NCBI GenBank assembly: GCA_030533445.1
Contig: CM060069.1
Span: 28,893,337 to 28,957,336, forward strand
Direction of reading: 5' to 3'
Length of the DNA: 64,000 nucleotides
Origin: Cyprinodon diabolis
Taxonomy: Eukaryota > Chordata > Actinopteri > Cyprinodontiformes > Cyprinodontidae
Shown here: positions 51,715 through 61,350 of the stretch, piece by piece
How the letters are laid out: every line of letters starts with the position of its first letter
Position numbering within the stretch: position 1 is the first letter of the stretch
Position numbers and translations under genes: made by a program
Notes under the pieces: model-generated
The model's input: the letters and a program-made list of their open reading frames with translations, nothing else
The model's database searches: none
Told to the model about the DNA's origin: nothing

Positions 51715-52565
51715 CAGGGGTCTTCAACGTTTTCCAGCCCAAGGACCCCCCAAACTGATGGGGAGATGGAGCCTGTTGGGATCCAGAGGCTTGCCCACCA
51801 GAGGGCGCTGAGGATCCCCTCCTGATTGTCTGTTTGGTTCTGGAGTGCTGTCTACCTTCCTCCACTAGAGGGTGTACTGGATCTCCTGAACCTGGAGCTG
51901 TCTTCACCAGCTGATTCTCATCTGCTCATCAGGGGACCAGTATTTAAGTGGACAGTGGACAACACTCCGATGCCAGAGTGTTTGTTTATCACGGAAGAAA
52001 CCTGACTGAATCCTGGGACTCCGGAGGAGTCTTCACTGCTGAAATCTGCCTGCTGCATCTCAGGAGCTCTGGAGGAGCTCATGGTCTGAAGCCTGCCAAC
52101 CTGCTCTAGACTGAACCCTGGAAACTCTGGAAGAGTTTCCCTTGCCGAAATCTGCCTGCCGCATCTCAGGAGCTCTGGAGGAGCTCATCTTCAGAAACCT
52201 GCCTTCCTGCTCTTGGCAGCCAGCCAGAAGATCTACAGTCTGAATCTGCCTGCCTGTTCTCTAGGTGAGAACTTAGAACAACTCAAAGACCGAGTCTCTG
52301 CTAGTCAGAAGCCTAGCCCTGCTGCTGCCTAGCCATCTGCTAATCCTTCTGCCTCCGGCCTCCTCTGGCTTCCTCACTCAGCCTGAACCATATCAGAGAT
52401 CCCTGTGAAGCCAGCCCCGGACCTGTACAAGTATCAGCACTATTCCCTGGATTGTGATTACTTTAATAAACTGTTGAACTTTTAACCCTGTCTCCGTGGT
52501 GTTCTGCGTTTGGGTTTAGCTTCCTATAACCCAACATGACAGAGCCGGGAACCCCTGATTATATA
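51715..52565 (+). repeat. Dispersed repeat with CAGGGGTCTTCAACG end, split by a solo LTR
   Basis: CAGGGGTCTTCAACGTTTTC and CCAAGGACCCCCCAAACTGA resemble the end of a hAT-like fish repeat. The continuation GGGAACCCCTGATTATATAT resumes after the LTR's second GAGCC. The far end could not be placed. Confidence 0.5.
51774..52541 (+). mobile_element. Solo LTR with perfect 5-bp TSD
   Basis: Starts TGTTGGGATCCAGAGG and ends CCCAACATGACA. GAGCC flanks it exactly (51769-51773 and 52542-52546). AATAAA lies at 52465-52470, about 70 bp before the end. The R region contains two related blocks with CTCAGGAGCTCTGGAGGAGC (about 52059 and 52165). No internal domains remain. It differs in sequence from the LTRs at 23.7, 25.1 and 31 kb. 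Confidence 0.85.
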
Positions 52566-52609
52566 TATTTTATCTTATGTCAAACTGGTCCTATAATTAC
52601 TCTATTACG

Positions 52610-52680
52610 GATGGTGTTATGTAACGAAAGTAATTTCTCCCTGGGATTATTAAAGTATTTCTGATTCTGATTCCTTGTTG
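52610..52680 (+). repeat. LINE 3'-tail-like fragment
   Basis: AATTTCTCCCTGGGATTATT followed by AAAGTATTTCTGATTCTGATTC resembles the 3' terminus of L2/CR1-type fish LINEs, with a short TTCTGA tail repeat. Confidence 0.5.
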
Positions 52681-52929
52681 ATGGGACAGGTGTTGTGAAT
52701 GAAACGGTGCCAAGCTTGAAAGAGCTCCTGTGTGTCGCTGAATGTGTGCATTGATGACTGAAAGACATCTTCTGCCTCCATTTATCTGTTTACCACAGTG
52801 TGTTGATATCATGATAATGTGTATTTAAAGACAATTCAATTATTGGAAAAAATTGCATGGGGGAATATAAAAAAGAAAAAGTCTAATCAACCAAAACTTT
52901 CACAACCCCTAGAGAAGACCTCCGGTCTA

Positions 52930-53700
52930 TTGTATTACATATGCTGGTGAAGATTCTCAGTCATCCAGATCATAGTCATTCCAAAAAAGTAACAGCCACC
53001 CTTTCCACTGCTAAACCACCTCCTTGAAATCTCACACCACAGGAAAGGAAAACCATAACATTTCTTAGCCACAAGCAAAACATCACCAAATTACCAACAG
53101 ACAAAGGAAGATGCACTGCCCTCAACACTTCGGACAACCAGGAAAAATTTTCAATCTACTTAGTGACACTAACACGTATGAATCTTTGAAAAGAGATCCA
53201 ACCAACGCCTACAAAAAGAAGGTAATTAACTGTTCAACTTATTTTAGATTATATCCAGGGGAGGACATGCCATGCTTAGATGGACTCCAAAAAATTCACA
53301 AGGAAGGAACACCACTCAGACTCATTGTGAGCAGCATTTACTCAGTAATATAATATTGCTAAACAGCTTACTAATATTTTAGCCCCCCTGGTGGGAAACA
53401 TAACACATCACATAGGAAACTCCAAAGACTTTGCAAACAAAGTCAAACATTTAAAGTTGGCACCAGGAAGAACCCTGATGTCTTTTGATATTACTTCTCT
53501 TTTCACATGCATACCTATATCAGAGGCAGGAAACAGTCAGGAAATATTTTCAACAAGACAGTGACCTAAACAACAGGACTAATTTTACTCCGGACCAGAT
53601 CTGCACCCCAGTAGATCTTTGTCTTTCCTAAACCTATTTCAAGTTTTGGGATTAGTGGAAAAAAAAATCCCTAATCCCTACTTGGCTCTTCTCCATCTTC
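52930..53700 (+). pseudogene. Penelope-like element RT fragment
   Basis: Plus-strand translation in several frames gives KLPTDKGRCTAL, then (53111-53353) LLSDTNTYESLKRDPTNAYK and LYPGEDMPCLDGLQKIHKEG followed by TPLRLIVSSI, then APLVGNITHHIGNSKDFAN, KVKHLKLAPGRTLMSFDITS and LFTCIPISEAG. This is the N-terminal half of the RT of Penelope-like elements, including the PKIHK-like and SFDVTSLFT-like motifs (the catalytic Asp retained). Frameshifts and an internal gap break it, and the GIY-YIG domain is missing. The upstream block GAAGATTCTCAGTCATCCAG (about 52953) probably belongs to the same element. Confidence 0.75.
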
Positions 53701-53704
53701 ATTG

Positions 53705-53860
53705 CTGTTTTTCAATTCAGTTTAGTTTATTTTTATAGAGCAAATTCAAATCATAAGTCATCTCAAGGCACTTCAGAAAGACAATTCAACCAAATGATAT
53801 AGGCAGATTAGTTCAAAGTTTTATATCTGAGGAAACCAGCTGAAAGTTCAGGAAGAACAT
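53705..53860 (+). repeat. GTCATCTCAAGGCACTTTAC-family copy, 5' part
   Basis: TTCAATTCAGTTTAGTTTAT, AAGTCATCTCAAGGCACTTC and AGGAAACCAGCTGAAAGTTC follow the family order. It is adjacent to, not part of, the Penelope-like fragment. Confidence 0.65.
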
Positions 53861-54110
53861 TTTGCAAAATGTATTTTGCTAATGAAAACCATCTAACAAG
53901 TACTGTATGACAAAAGTTGACATATAGAATGAAGTGTAATAAAAGAACTGAAATAAAGGTGTAATAAATACAAAATATGAGCCAATATCTTATGTAATTT
54001 AGGATCCAGTAAGTCATGTTAGAGGTTTCATTTGCCGAAAGATCTTTTTGTCAGAAGTTCCTTGTTTGTCAGAACCCTCCAAAATTATCATTCATCATTG
54101 TTAAAACGTA

Positions 54111-55327
54111 CACTCACCGGCCACTTTATTAGGTACCCCATGCTAGTAACGGGTTGGACCCCCTTTTGCCTTCAGAACTGCCTCAATTCTTCGTGGCATA
54201 GATTCAACAAGGTGCTGGAAGCATTCCTCAGGGAGTTTGGTCCAAATTGACATGATGGCATCACACAGTTGCCGCAGATTTGTCGGCTGCACATCCATGA
54301 TGCGAATCTCCCGTTCCACCACATCCCAAAGATGCTCTATTGGATTGAGATCTGGTGACTGTGGAGGCCATTTGAGTACAGTGAACTCATTGTCATGTTC
54401 AAGAAACCAGTCTGAGATGATTCCAGCTTTATGACATGGCGCATTATCCTGCTGAAAGTAGCCATCAGAAGTTGGGTACATTGTGGTGATAAAGGGATGG
54501 ACATGGTCAGCAACAATACTCAGGTAGGCTGTGGCGTTGCAACAATGCTCAATTGGTACCAAGGGGCCCAAAGAGTGCCAAGAAAATATTCCCCACACCA
54601 TGACACCACCACCCCCAGCCTGAACCATTGATACAAGGCAGGATGGATCCATGCTTTCATGTTGTAGACGCCAAATTCTGACCCTAACATCCGAATGTCT
54701 CAGCAGAAATCGAGACTCATGAGAACAGGCAACTTTTTTCCAATCTTCTATTGTCCAATTTCGATGAGCTTGTGCAAATTGTAGCCTCAGTTTCCTGTTC
54801 TTAGCTGAAAGGAGTGGCACCCGGTGTGGTCTTCTGCTGCTGTAGCTCATCTGCCTCAAAGTTCGACGTACTGTGCGTTCAGAGATGCTCTTCTGCCCAC
54901 CTTGGTTGTAACGGGTGGTTATTTGAGTCACTGTTGCCCTTCTATCAGCTCGAACCAGTCTGGCCATTCTCCTCTGACCTCTGGCATCAACAAGGCATTT
55001 CCACCCACAGAACTGCTGCTCACTGGATGTTTTTTCTTTTTCAGACCATTCTCTGATGGTTGTGCGTGAAAATCCCAGTAGATCAGCAGTTTCTGAAATA
55101 CTCAGAGCAGCCCTTCTGGCACCAACAAACATGCCACATTCAAAGTCACTCAAATCACCTTTCTTGTCCATACTGATGCTCGGTTTGAACTGCAGGAGAT
55201 TGTATTGACCATGTCTACATGCCTAAATGCACTGAGTTGCCGCCATGTGATTGGCTGCTTAGAAATTAAGTGTTAACGAGCAGTTGGACAGGTTAGGTTG
55301 GACACCTAATAAAGTGGCCGGTGAGTG
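54111..55327 (-). mobile_element. Complete Tc1-like transposon
   Basis: Perfect 24-bp terminal inverted repeats beginning CACTCACCGGCCACTTTATT bound a 1217-bp element, with TA at 54109-54110 and 55328-55329. One gene fills the element on the minus strand. It is the youngest-looking DNA transposon in the window: ends intact, reading frame open, TA duplication exact. Confidence 0.95.
54143..55171 (-). CDS. Tc1-like transposase, catalytically impaired
   Basis: A 342-residue frame, the usual Tc1 length, begins MDKKGDLSDFECGMFVGARR. A first helix-turn-helix is at residues 22-41 (LSISETADLLGFSRTTI) and a second DNA-binding region at about 65-105 (RMARLVRADRRATVTQITTR), followed by a basic SSRRPHRVPLL linker. 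The DDE domain spans about 145-285. The second catalytic Asp is D242 (FQQDNAPCHKA) and the Glu is E279 (SPDLNPIEHLWD), with 36 residues between them. At the first catalytic position, where the family has SDESRF, this copy has SHESRF: His151, codon at 54721-54719. That one change should abolish cleavage. The end of the first HTH also seems a few residues short (TIREWSEKEK). It acts, if made, as a nuclear DNA-binding protein on the element's ends. Confidence 0.9.
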   Translation of the reverse strand: MDKKGDLSDFECGMFVGARRAALSISETADLLGFSRTTIREWSEKEKTSSEQQFCGWKCLVDARGQRRMARLVRADRRATVTQITTRYNQGGQKSISERTVRRTLRQMSYSSRRPHRVPLLSAKNRKLRLQFAQAHRNWTIEDWKKVACSHESRFLLRHSDVRVRIWRLQHESMDPSCLVSMVQAGGGGVMVWGIFSWHSLGPLVPIEHCCNATAYLSIVADHVHPFITTMYPTSDGYFQQDNAPCHKAGIISDWFLEHDNEFTVLKWPPQSPDLNPIEHLWDVVEREIRIMDVQPTNLRQLCDAIMSIWTKLPEECFQHLVESMPRRIEAVLKAKGGPTRY

Positions 55328-55329
55328 TA

Positions 55330-57630
55330 ATTCATACTATCATTTTCTGATCTGTGATGGTTACATCAAACTACATCTTATTCTGAAAGTGCAAAATACA
55401 GCCAACCTTCAAAGTCAGTAACATGTCAAAAATATGTGTGAATTATTCTTTGGTGTTGGTGATGTGACATCATGTTTATGCAAGATAACACATGAAAAAA
55501 GTATGAAACCTTTTTAGGACTTTGCAGCAGTTGCTGTTGGACAAGTTAGTGTCAGAAGTTGTTTATCTGGACCAAAAGAGAGACTGATAGCAGGATGGTG
55601 AGTTTGATGAATATTTAATAAGAATAATCAGCACACTAGGGAACAGGACTTGGAAGCAAGGAGGCAACACGGAAACCCAAATACAGACAGCAAACAGAAA
55701 GCTTAAATAGGAAACTAAACAGTTGTGAAAATGAGGAAGCACACATGCTTGGAATGTTTTGACTAAATGAAGGCTCTGGCTGTGAGGGAAATTATTAAAC
55801 AGGGATAAACACAGGGGAAAAACCTATATGACATAAAAACAGACTAGATAGTGAAGACAAAACCAAACAAAGGGACTAAGAAATACACCATAAAAATAAA
55901 CTGGAATATAAATAATAAAAAAAAAAAACAAACAGAATACATATGGCAAAAAATTCTAAAAACAAAAATAGCAGAATAATATAAATACAAAGGACCAAAC
56001 CAAAACCATAACCTAACCTGCAGATCCTGATTGGCAGACACCTAAAGAAATATTTTCAGTATTAGCAGACTGCTGGCATCTTATTCCACACTAGTTTTCA
56101 AGTTTAAATCACATCCTTTATTTGAATAAATTAGAACGTTATTGTTTTTGTTTATAAACTATTTCAAAGTGGTTGTTTTAATTACATTATCTGAGCATAA
56201 ACCAACAATATAAATTCTAGCGAACTGTTGGAGAAGCTTAAATACATTAAGCGATTGAAGCTAGTACAGAAGAAAATATTTAACGCAATATTGAACCATC
56301 AGTATATACTGTGTATTATATTTAAAACAATAATTTAATAATTGTTGCTTTTATTGTTGATTGTTATCACAACTGAAACCCGCACTAAAGGTTCTAGAAC
56401 ATTTTTAAGTTTGACCAAAAAAAACAGATTTGGGGTTTACTAAGCATTGATTCTATTGTAATCATATCTTAATTCTCTTGTCCTACACTTGTACTAAATA
56501 AGTTCTACTTATCATAAAACAAATTCAGCATCATATCACATGTCAAAATAGATGGCATAAAAGGAACCTGGACAACTGCGTTTGTGGTGTTATCATATGA
56601 TGTGGTTTCCTTATGTGTTCTGGTTGAATTCGCTTTACTGAGTTGGTCTCTAGTCCCCTCTGTTTTAACCTTGAATTGATTTAAATTATACTATACTGAA
56701 ATAAATAATGAAGAATATTTTTAATTTTGTTTTATCTAGGCACACAAAGAATAAAGCGTACTTCTATTTTAGAGCAATTCATCAACATTCTGTTATGACC
56801 GATTCAACTTAAAATCAGATCCTGCCAAGAAGCAGTAAAGACCAAAAGGTCTTTGCATCAGACAGGATGAGCTCAGGGGAACCATGGGGTGGTCAGCTGA
56901 TGTTGCCCTGTCAGCCCCATCAACAGGAGTGCTAAAATTTGGAATGACAAACCCGAAGTTTGGATCCCCTTGAGTGTTGTTCAGCACTACTGAACCAAGT
57001 AAGTTGTCAGTTTGATGGCTGCATTTGAAAATAAAAACATTTTCCAGAGTAAAGAAATCACCCTTGAAAGAAGTTTGTTGAACTTTGAGCATTATAAAAT
57101 GTTTTATAAATCTATCTCTTCATCTCAAAAACTACAGGAATATGCTATAGATTTTGGGAACTAGATCAATACTGTATGAAATAACAAAAGTATTTTTGCA
57201 TTTAGTTCAAAATTCTATACAGAACAAACAATTGTTGTTTTTTCTCATTGTTTGCACAAACGGATATTGTAATAAGAAAAACAGAAGACTCAAACTAACA
57301 GCAAATTTTTGCTTGATTAGCTCTTGTGTTTAAGGAGAGCTTAGACTACCATAAAGCCAGGCTCTAGGTCACATGACCCATTCTGGATTGCATCCGACCC
57401 TATCAAAAGACATAGGTAAGCCTGGGCTTGGAATTTAGAATGTAATTTCAACTAATTAGTTATATAGATTTCGACTAATTAAATTAAATTAATATAGATT
57501 TAAACAGATAAAAAAAATGAATGCAAATAATTGCATTATTTGTTTTTTATATACTAAAGTCCAGAGCAGTCTTTTTAGAGTCTTCAAATATCTAAAATTC
57601 GTGTAGCTACAATTTATGGAAGTGAATCGT
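55330..57630. other. AT-rich spacer, possible LTR remnant at 55550-55850
   Basis: The interval 55550-55850 has features reminiscent of a decayed minus-strand LTR (AATATTTAATAAGAATAATC, then AACACGGAAACCCAAATACA), but ends and target duplication were not found. Nothing else was recognised. Confidence 0.3.
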
Positions 57631-57639
57631 TACCATATT

Positions 57640-58070
57640 TCAAATGAAAAAGTATTTTCAGAAATGCTTTTTCATTTAAAGAATGTGGCTACATTGTTTG
57701 ACTCATAAATGAAATTAGTAATCAATAATCCTGTTTGCATTTTCATTTACTTCTTCAAGACTGCTCATCCTTTTACGTAATTAAAATGAAAACGAAAAAG
57801 ACATTTGAGATTTATTTTACAAAATGTACCCCAGCAAATACATACCAAAATTCTATTTGAAATGTAAAATTTGTAAATGAAAAAGCATTTCCACAAATGC
57901 TTTTTCATTTTAAGAATGTGGCTGCATTACTAGACTTATAAATGAAATTAGTAATCAATCCTCCTATTTTAGTTTGCATTTTTTTCTTCAAGACTGCACA
58001 TTTTATGTCATAATCAAAGAGAAAACACTGCGGACATTGCTTTTTCGTTTTTGTGGTCTGCCAGCAAAGT
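57640..58070 (+). repeat. Diverged tandem duplication, unit about 240 bp
   Basis: GCTTTTTCATTTAAAGAATG, AATGAAATTAGTAATCAAT and TTCTTCAAGACTGC at 57664-57770 recur in order at 57898-58000. Each unit has inverted AAATGAAAAAG/CTTTTTCATTT motifs. A further GCTTTTTCGTTTT block follows near 58040. Confidence 0.7.
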
Positions 58071-58079
58071 ACTGTCCTT

Positions 58080-58400
58080 AACTCGAAAACGAAAAAGCAT
58101 TCTGAATGGCGGGCGCAGCAGAGTGACGTCAGCAGCCGCTCTTCCTCAGGTCGTTGCTGACCGGACTACCCATCTTGTTCGGTAGGGAGCACTGTGCATG
58201 TCTGCATTGCATTACATTGTAAGCGTGGAAACTGGTTGAATTGCCGGTTTGTCTATTGGGACATACTGAACGACCACAATTACCAAAACAGGGGCAGAGC
58301 TATGAGGGAGGCCGCTGCTGCTTTAGAATAAGTGCCTGCTTCTAACGGACCTGTGGTAAAGCCGACTGCTCCTGAGTTTCCCACCGGCACGCTTAAAATT
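58080..58400. other. GC-richer segment of unknown origin
   Basis: The stretch from ATGGCGGGCGCAGCAGAGTG to CCCACCGGCACGC is markedly GC- and CpG-richer than its surroundings and contains TGACGTCA (about 58122). It directly follows the tandem repeat and may be the rest of that element. No ORF or terminal repeats were recognised. Confidence 0.35.
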
Positions 58401-58469
58401 TAAGCTTATAATATAATATATCCCTTACGGTATATATTAGTATATTGGATTAATACAATATACTAATAT

Positions 58470-59801
58470 ATGGACACATTTTTTTGGAAAAGCATGTTCG
58501 AAAGAGGAGTTATCTTTGTAAATGACATTATTAATAAGAATGGTAAATTTATGGAGTATGGGGAATTTAGAATTACATATGGTGATTCTTGTTCAAATTT
58601 TTACTTTAACCAGCTCACTGGAGTAATTGGAAAAAAAAAAAATAACAATAGAACTAGTAAACTATATTTTTTTAAACCTCCAATAAGAAACTCTAAGTGG
58701 AAAATGGGAATTAAAATAAATAGAAAAATATATACATTTTATTTAATAAAAAAAAAATCACTGAAGGTTGCCCCATATAAGACATGGAAAATTGGAGGAC
58801 TACTTTGACTGCCTGCTGCCGTGGGATAAAATATTCAAATTAATCTATAAAACTACTGTTTATGTGCAAAATCGTTATTTTCAAATTAAAATAATCTACA
58901 ATTATTTTACCCACAAGAAAAATGTTAAAGCCATGGAATATGACAGAGTCAGCTGATTGCAGTTTCTGTTGTCAGGAGTCTTAATCCACCCTGCATTTGT
59001 TTTGGTATTGTCATATTGTGTCTCTATTTTGGGTGGAAGTTGAAAAAAATGTGTTTAAGGATTGTCTATGAAGCTTGATGTGGTTTCTGTTTTACTGGGA
59101 GAGTTTATTAATAGTCAGAACTTAGAAAATTTAATCATTGTTTTTGGTAAATAGTTTATCTTTAAAAAAATTGATTTTCACTTAGTATTAATTTCTTTAA
59201 AGCTACAGTGTGTAATAATTACAGGGATATACAGTCAGAAATGTAATATATTATACATAACTATGTTATTTATCATCATCTACGAGCTCAGCCTCTTAAC
59301 CTTAATATTTGCGTTGCCTTAGAATTCGTTATTTATAATTACATAGGAGCGGGTCTCGCAGCCATGGAGGCAGACATCTTTGCGCTACGGCAGCGCAGAG
59401 CCAACAAACTAGCGATTGCGAGATCGCCCATTACGCTCGAAAGTAACTACGGCAAGTTGAGAGAGATGAACTGAAACGGTACTGAACAATAGATGGCAGT
59501 ATTAAAATTATCTATGTAAACAAACCTCATCACTTGAGAAGGTAGGTTGATGCGAACGTCATGGGAGACATTTTGTCCCGTAACGCTCGCCTTACTGTTG
59601 GGGGGGAGAAGCGGTGGGGGGGGAGATGTTCATGTTGCTGCGGTCTGCAGTCTGGACGTTAGATGTCGCTAAAAATTACACACTGTAGCTTTAAAGCATT
59701 TATTCAGCATTTATTTTACTTTAGAAAGTTATATGGTTAAAACCGATGATGAAGCCAGAAAATATAAAAACCGATGGGAAGTTCTCAAATGTTTATTCTG
59801 A
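58470..59801 (+). pseudogene. L1-type LINE ORF2 3' end, interrupted by a MITE
   Basis: The frame 58470-58808 begins MDTFFWKSMFERGVIFVNDI and contains INKNGKFMEYGEFRITYGD, the post-RT region of fish L1/Tx1-type ORF2. After a frameshift near 58800, WDKIFKLIYKTTV and a CSFC...LHLFWYCHIVSLFWVEV zinc-knuckle-like segment follow. The same frame continues as NLIIVFGK up to the MITE at 59201 and resumes after it as KHLFSIYFTLESYMVKTDDE, ending KCLF-stop at about 59801. Upstream RT and endonuclease domains are absent. The copy is dead. Confidence 0.7.
59201..59690. mobile_element. TTAA-target MITE, copy 3 (core type A)
   Basis: Ends AGCTACAGTGTGTAATAATT and, inward, AGCTACAGTGTGTAATTTTT, flanked by TTAA at 59197-59200 and 59691-59694. 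Very similar to copy 1 throughout, including TTGCGAGATCGCCC. It interrupts an L1-type ORF2 and so postdates it. Confidence 0.9.
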
Positions 59802-59809
59802 AAATGTAA

Positions 59810-61060
59810 TTTGTGGACGAATGAGTGGGTGAATGAATGCGAATGAGTGTGAGGGGGTGAGGGGAGGGAGTGTGGGAGGGAGGCTTTTGGGTTGTTATAT
59901 TATCTCTATAAATGTATCCTGTGTTGTCATTTATGATCTTTCCTCAGATTCCCAGATTGCTAACAGATTTACCTGCAGAAAGGACCAAACAGCATCCTTT
60001 TCAAGACACAGATAGACACCACATACAGAACATGCTCTTCGATGAAGTGTTACTGGTTAATGAAACCATTAATCACATTATGCTGATTATGCTGTGATTA
60101 TTAATCACAGCATAATGTAAAAATAATTGGATATCTATGTTCAGTATTGGGTTGGAGATTAGAAAAATTCCCGTTTCCTGGCTTCTCAATTCCTGGGACA
60201 TTAGCTTTTACTTACTTCAAGGTAAGTAATTGACTATATCTAATATTACGTAATATAATGTATTTTGTGAAAATACATTATATCTAGATGTCATTGGTTT
60301 AGCCCCTTGAGCCCAGCGGGCCCGGTACCGGGCCCAACTGATATCTGCTGATGTTTATCGATAGAAATGGCCAAAACTCAGTCACATGGTGTTTCATCCA
60401 CACTCCTTTGAAATGGGGCTTTAAAATTTCTAAAAGATGTTTCAAAAATTTTTTTTACAAGTACTTTTTGTTTTATAGCTGTATAAACAAATAAAATTAG
60501 ATTTAAAATTTCACCTGACATGTGTGACTCTACGGGAGTAATGCAACAGCAGGTATTCATTTTTAGCCCCATCCCCTAATGGTCATTGGATACTAGAGAT
60601 TGTGCGACAATTTCAGGTGATGTAACTGGCATGCATTACATAAGCTTGCTCTATTATTCTTATTTTCTATTCAGTTTTTTGATAATTCTTGGTAAATTTA
60701 AATGAAACAACTGCTTCAATATTTTAAGCCAAGTTAAGTATTAATGAACAGTTTCAGTGGAGTGATCATCGAGCTCTCTGAATCAGCAGTGCTGTGTCCT
60801 TCTCCCTGACAGTTCAAAGATCAGCTTCGCTGATTGGTTTATGTGGCGCATCAAGCAGCAAAAATTTAAGTTTTCCAACTGCAGCATCTGCTGTTTTTGA
60901 AGATGCTCAGAAGCTCATGAGGCGCTGCGTCAAAATACTCGGCTCCTGCAGCTCGAGACGCGCTGGAGGAACTGTTGATGCACCTTGATGCGCGTCATCC
61001 ATAAACGTTGCATGTAAAACGGCTGCTCCTGATGCTCAAAGCGTGTATGGTATGAACATA
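59810..61060. other. Spacer, mostly AT-rich
   Basis: No supported gene. The 60780-61040 part is GC-richer, with a 64-codon frame (60794-60988), but no family was recognised. Confidence 0.35.
60086..60116. repeat. Perfect 15+1+15 bp palindrome
   Basis: ATTATGCTGTGATTA is followed by one T and its exact reverse complement. A partial third copy of the arm (TTAATCACATTATGCTGATT) lies just upstream at 60069-60088. Confidence 0.9.
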
Positions 61061-61069
61061 GCATACCTG

Positions 61070-61350
61070 CTGGGGTAACAGTATAAGAGCTAAGGACTTA
61101 AAAAAGGTCAACAAGCTAATTAATAAGGCTGGCTCTGTCATAAGAACTCTTCTAGAACTTCTGGGGATTATTTTACAAAGAGGGATTTGTCATAAAATGA
61201 AGAACATTATGGACAACAATGACCATCCTCTTGAGAGGATTTTAAACAACAGTGTGTCTTCATTAAGTGGCTTATCCAGATCCGGTGCAAGACAAACTGA
61301 TACAGAAGATCTTCTGGCCACAGCTATCAACACCTACAGTTCTGCTTAAA
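61070..61350 (+). pseudogene. L2-like LINE ORF2 C-terminus
   Basis: Plus-strand translation across frameshifts gives KDLKKVNKLINKAGSVI, MKNIMDNNDHPLERILNNSV and RSGARQTDTEDLLATAINTY, the C-terminal pattern of L2-type ORF2 (xKAGSV-G, IMDNxxHPL, CRTERYxxSFLPTAI). The canonical Cys/Arg-rich RCRTERY segment is degenerate. No 3' tail or target duplication was placed. Confidence 0.7.

Noticed and set aside
54814..55069. Plus-strand ORFs across the Tc1-like element
   Set aside because: They are antisense to the transposase gene.
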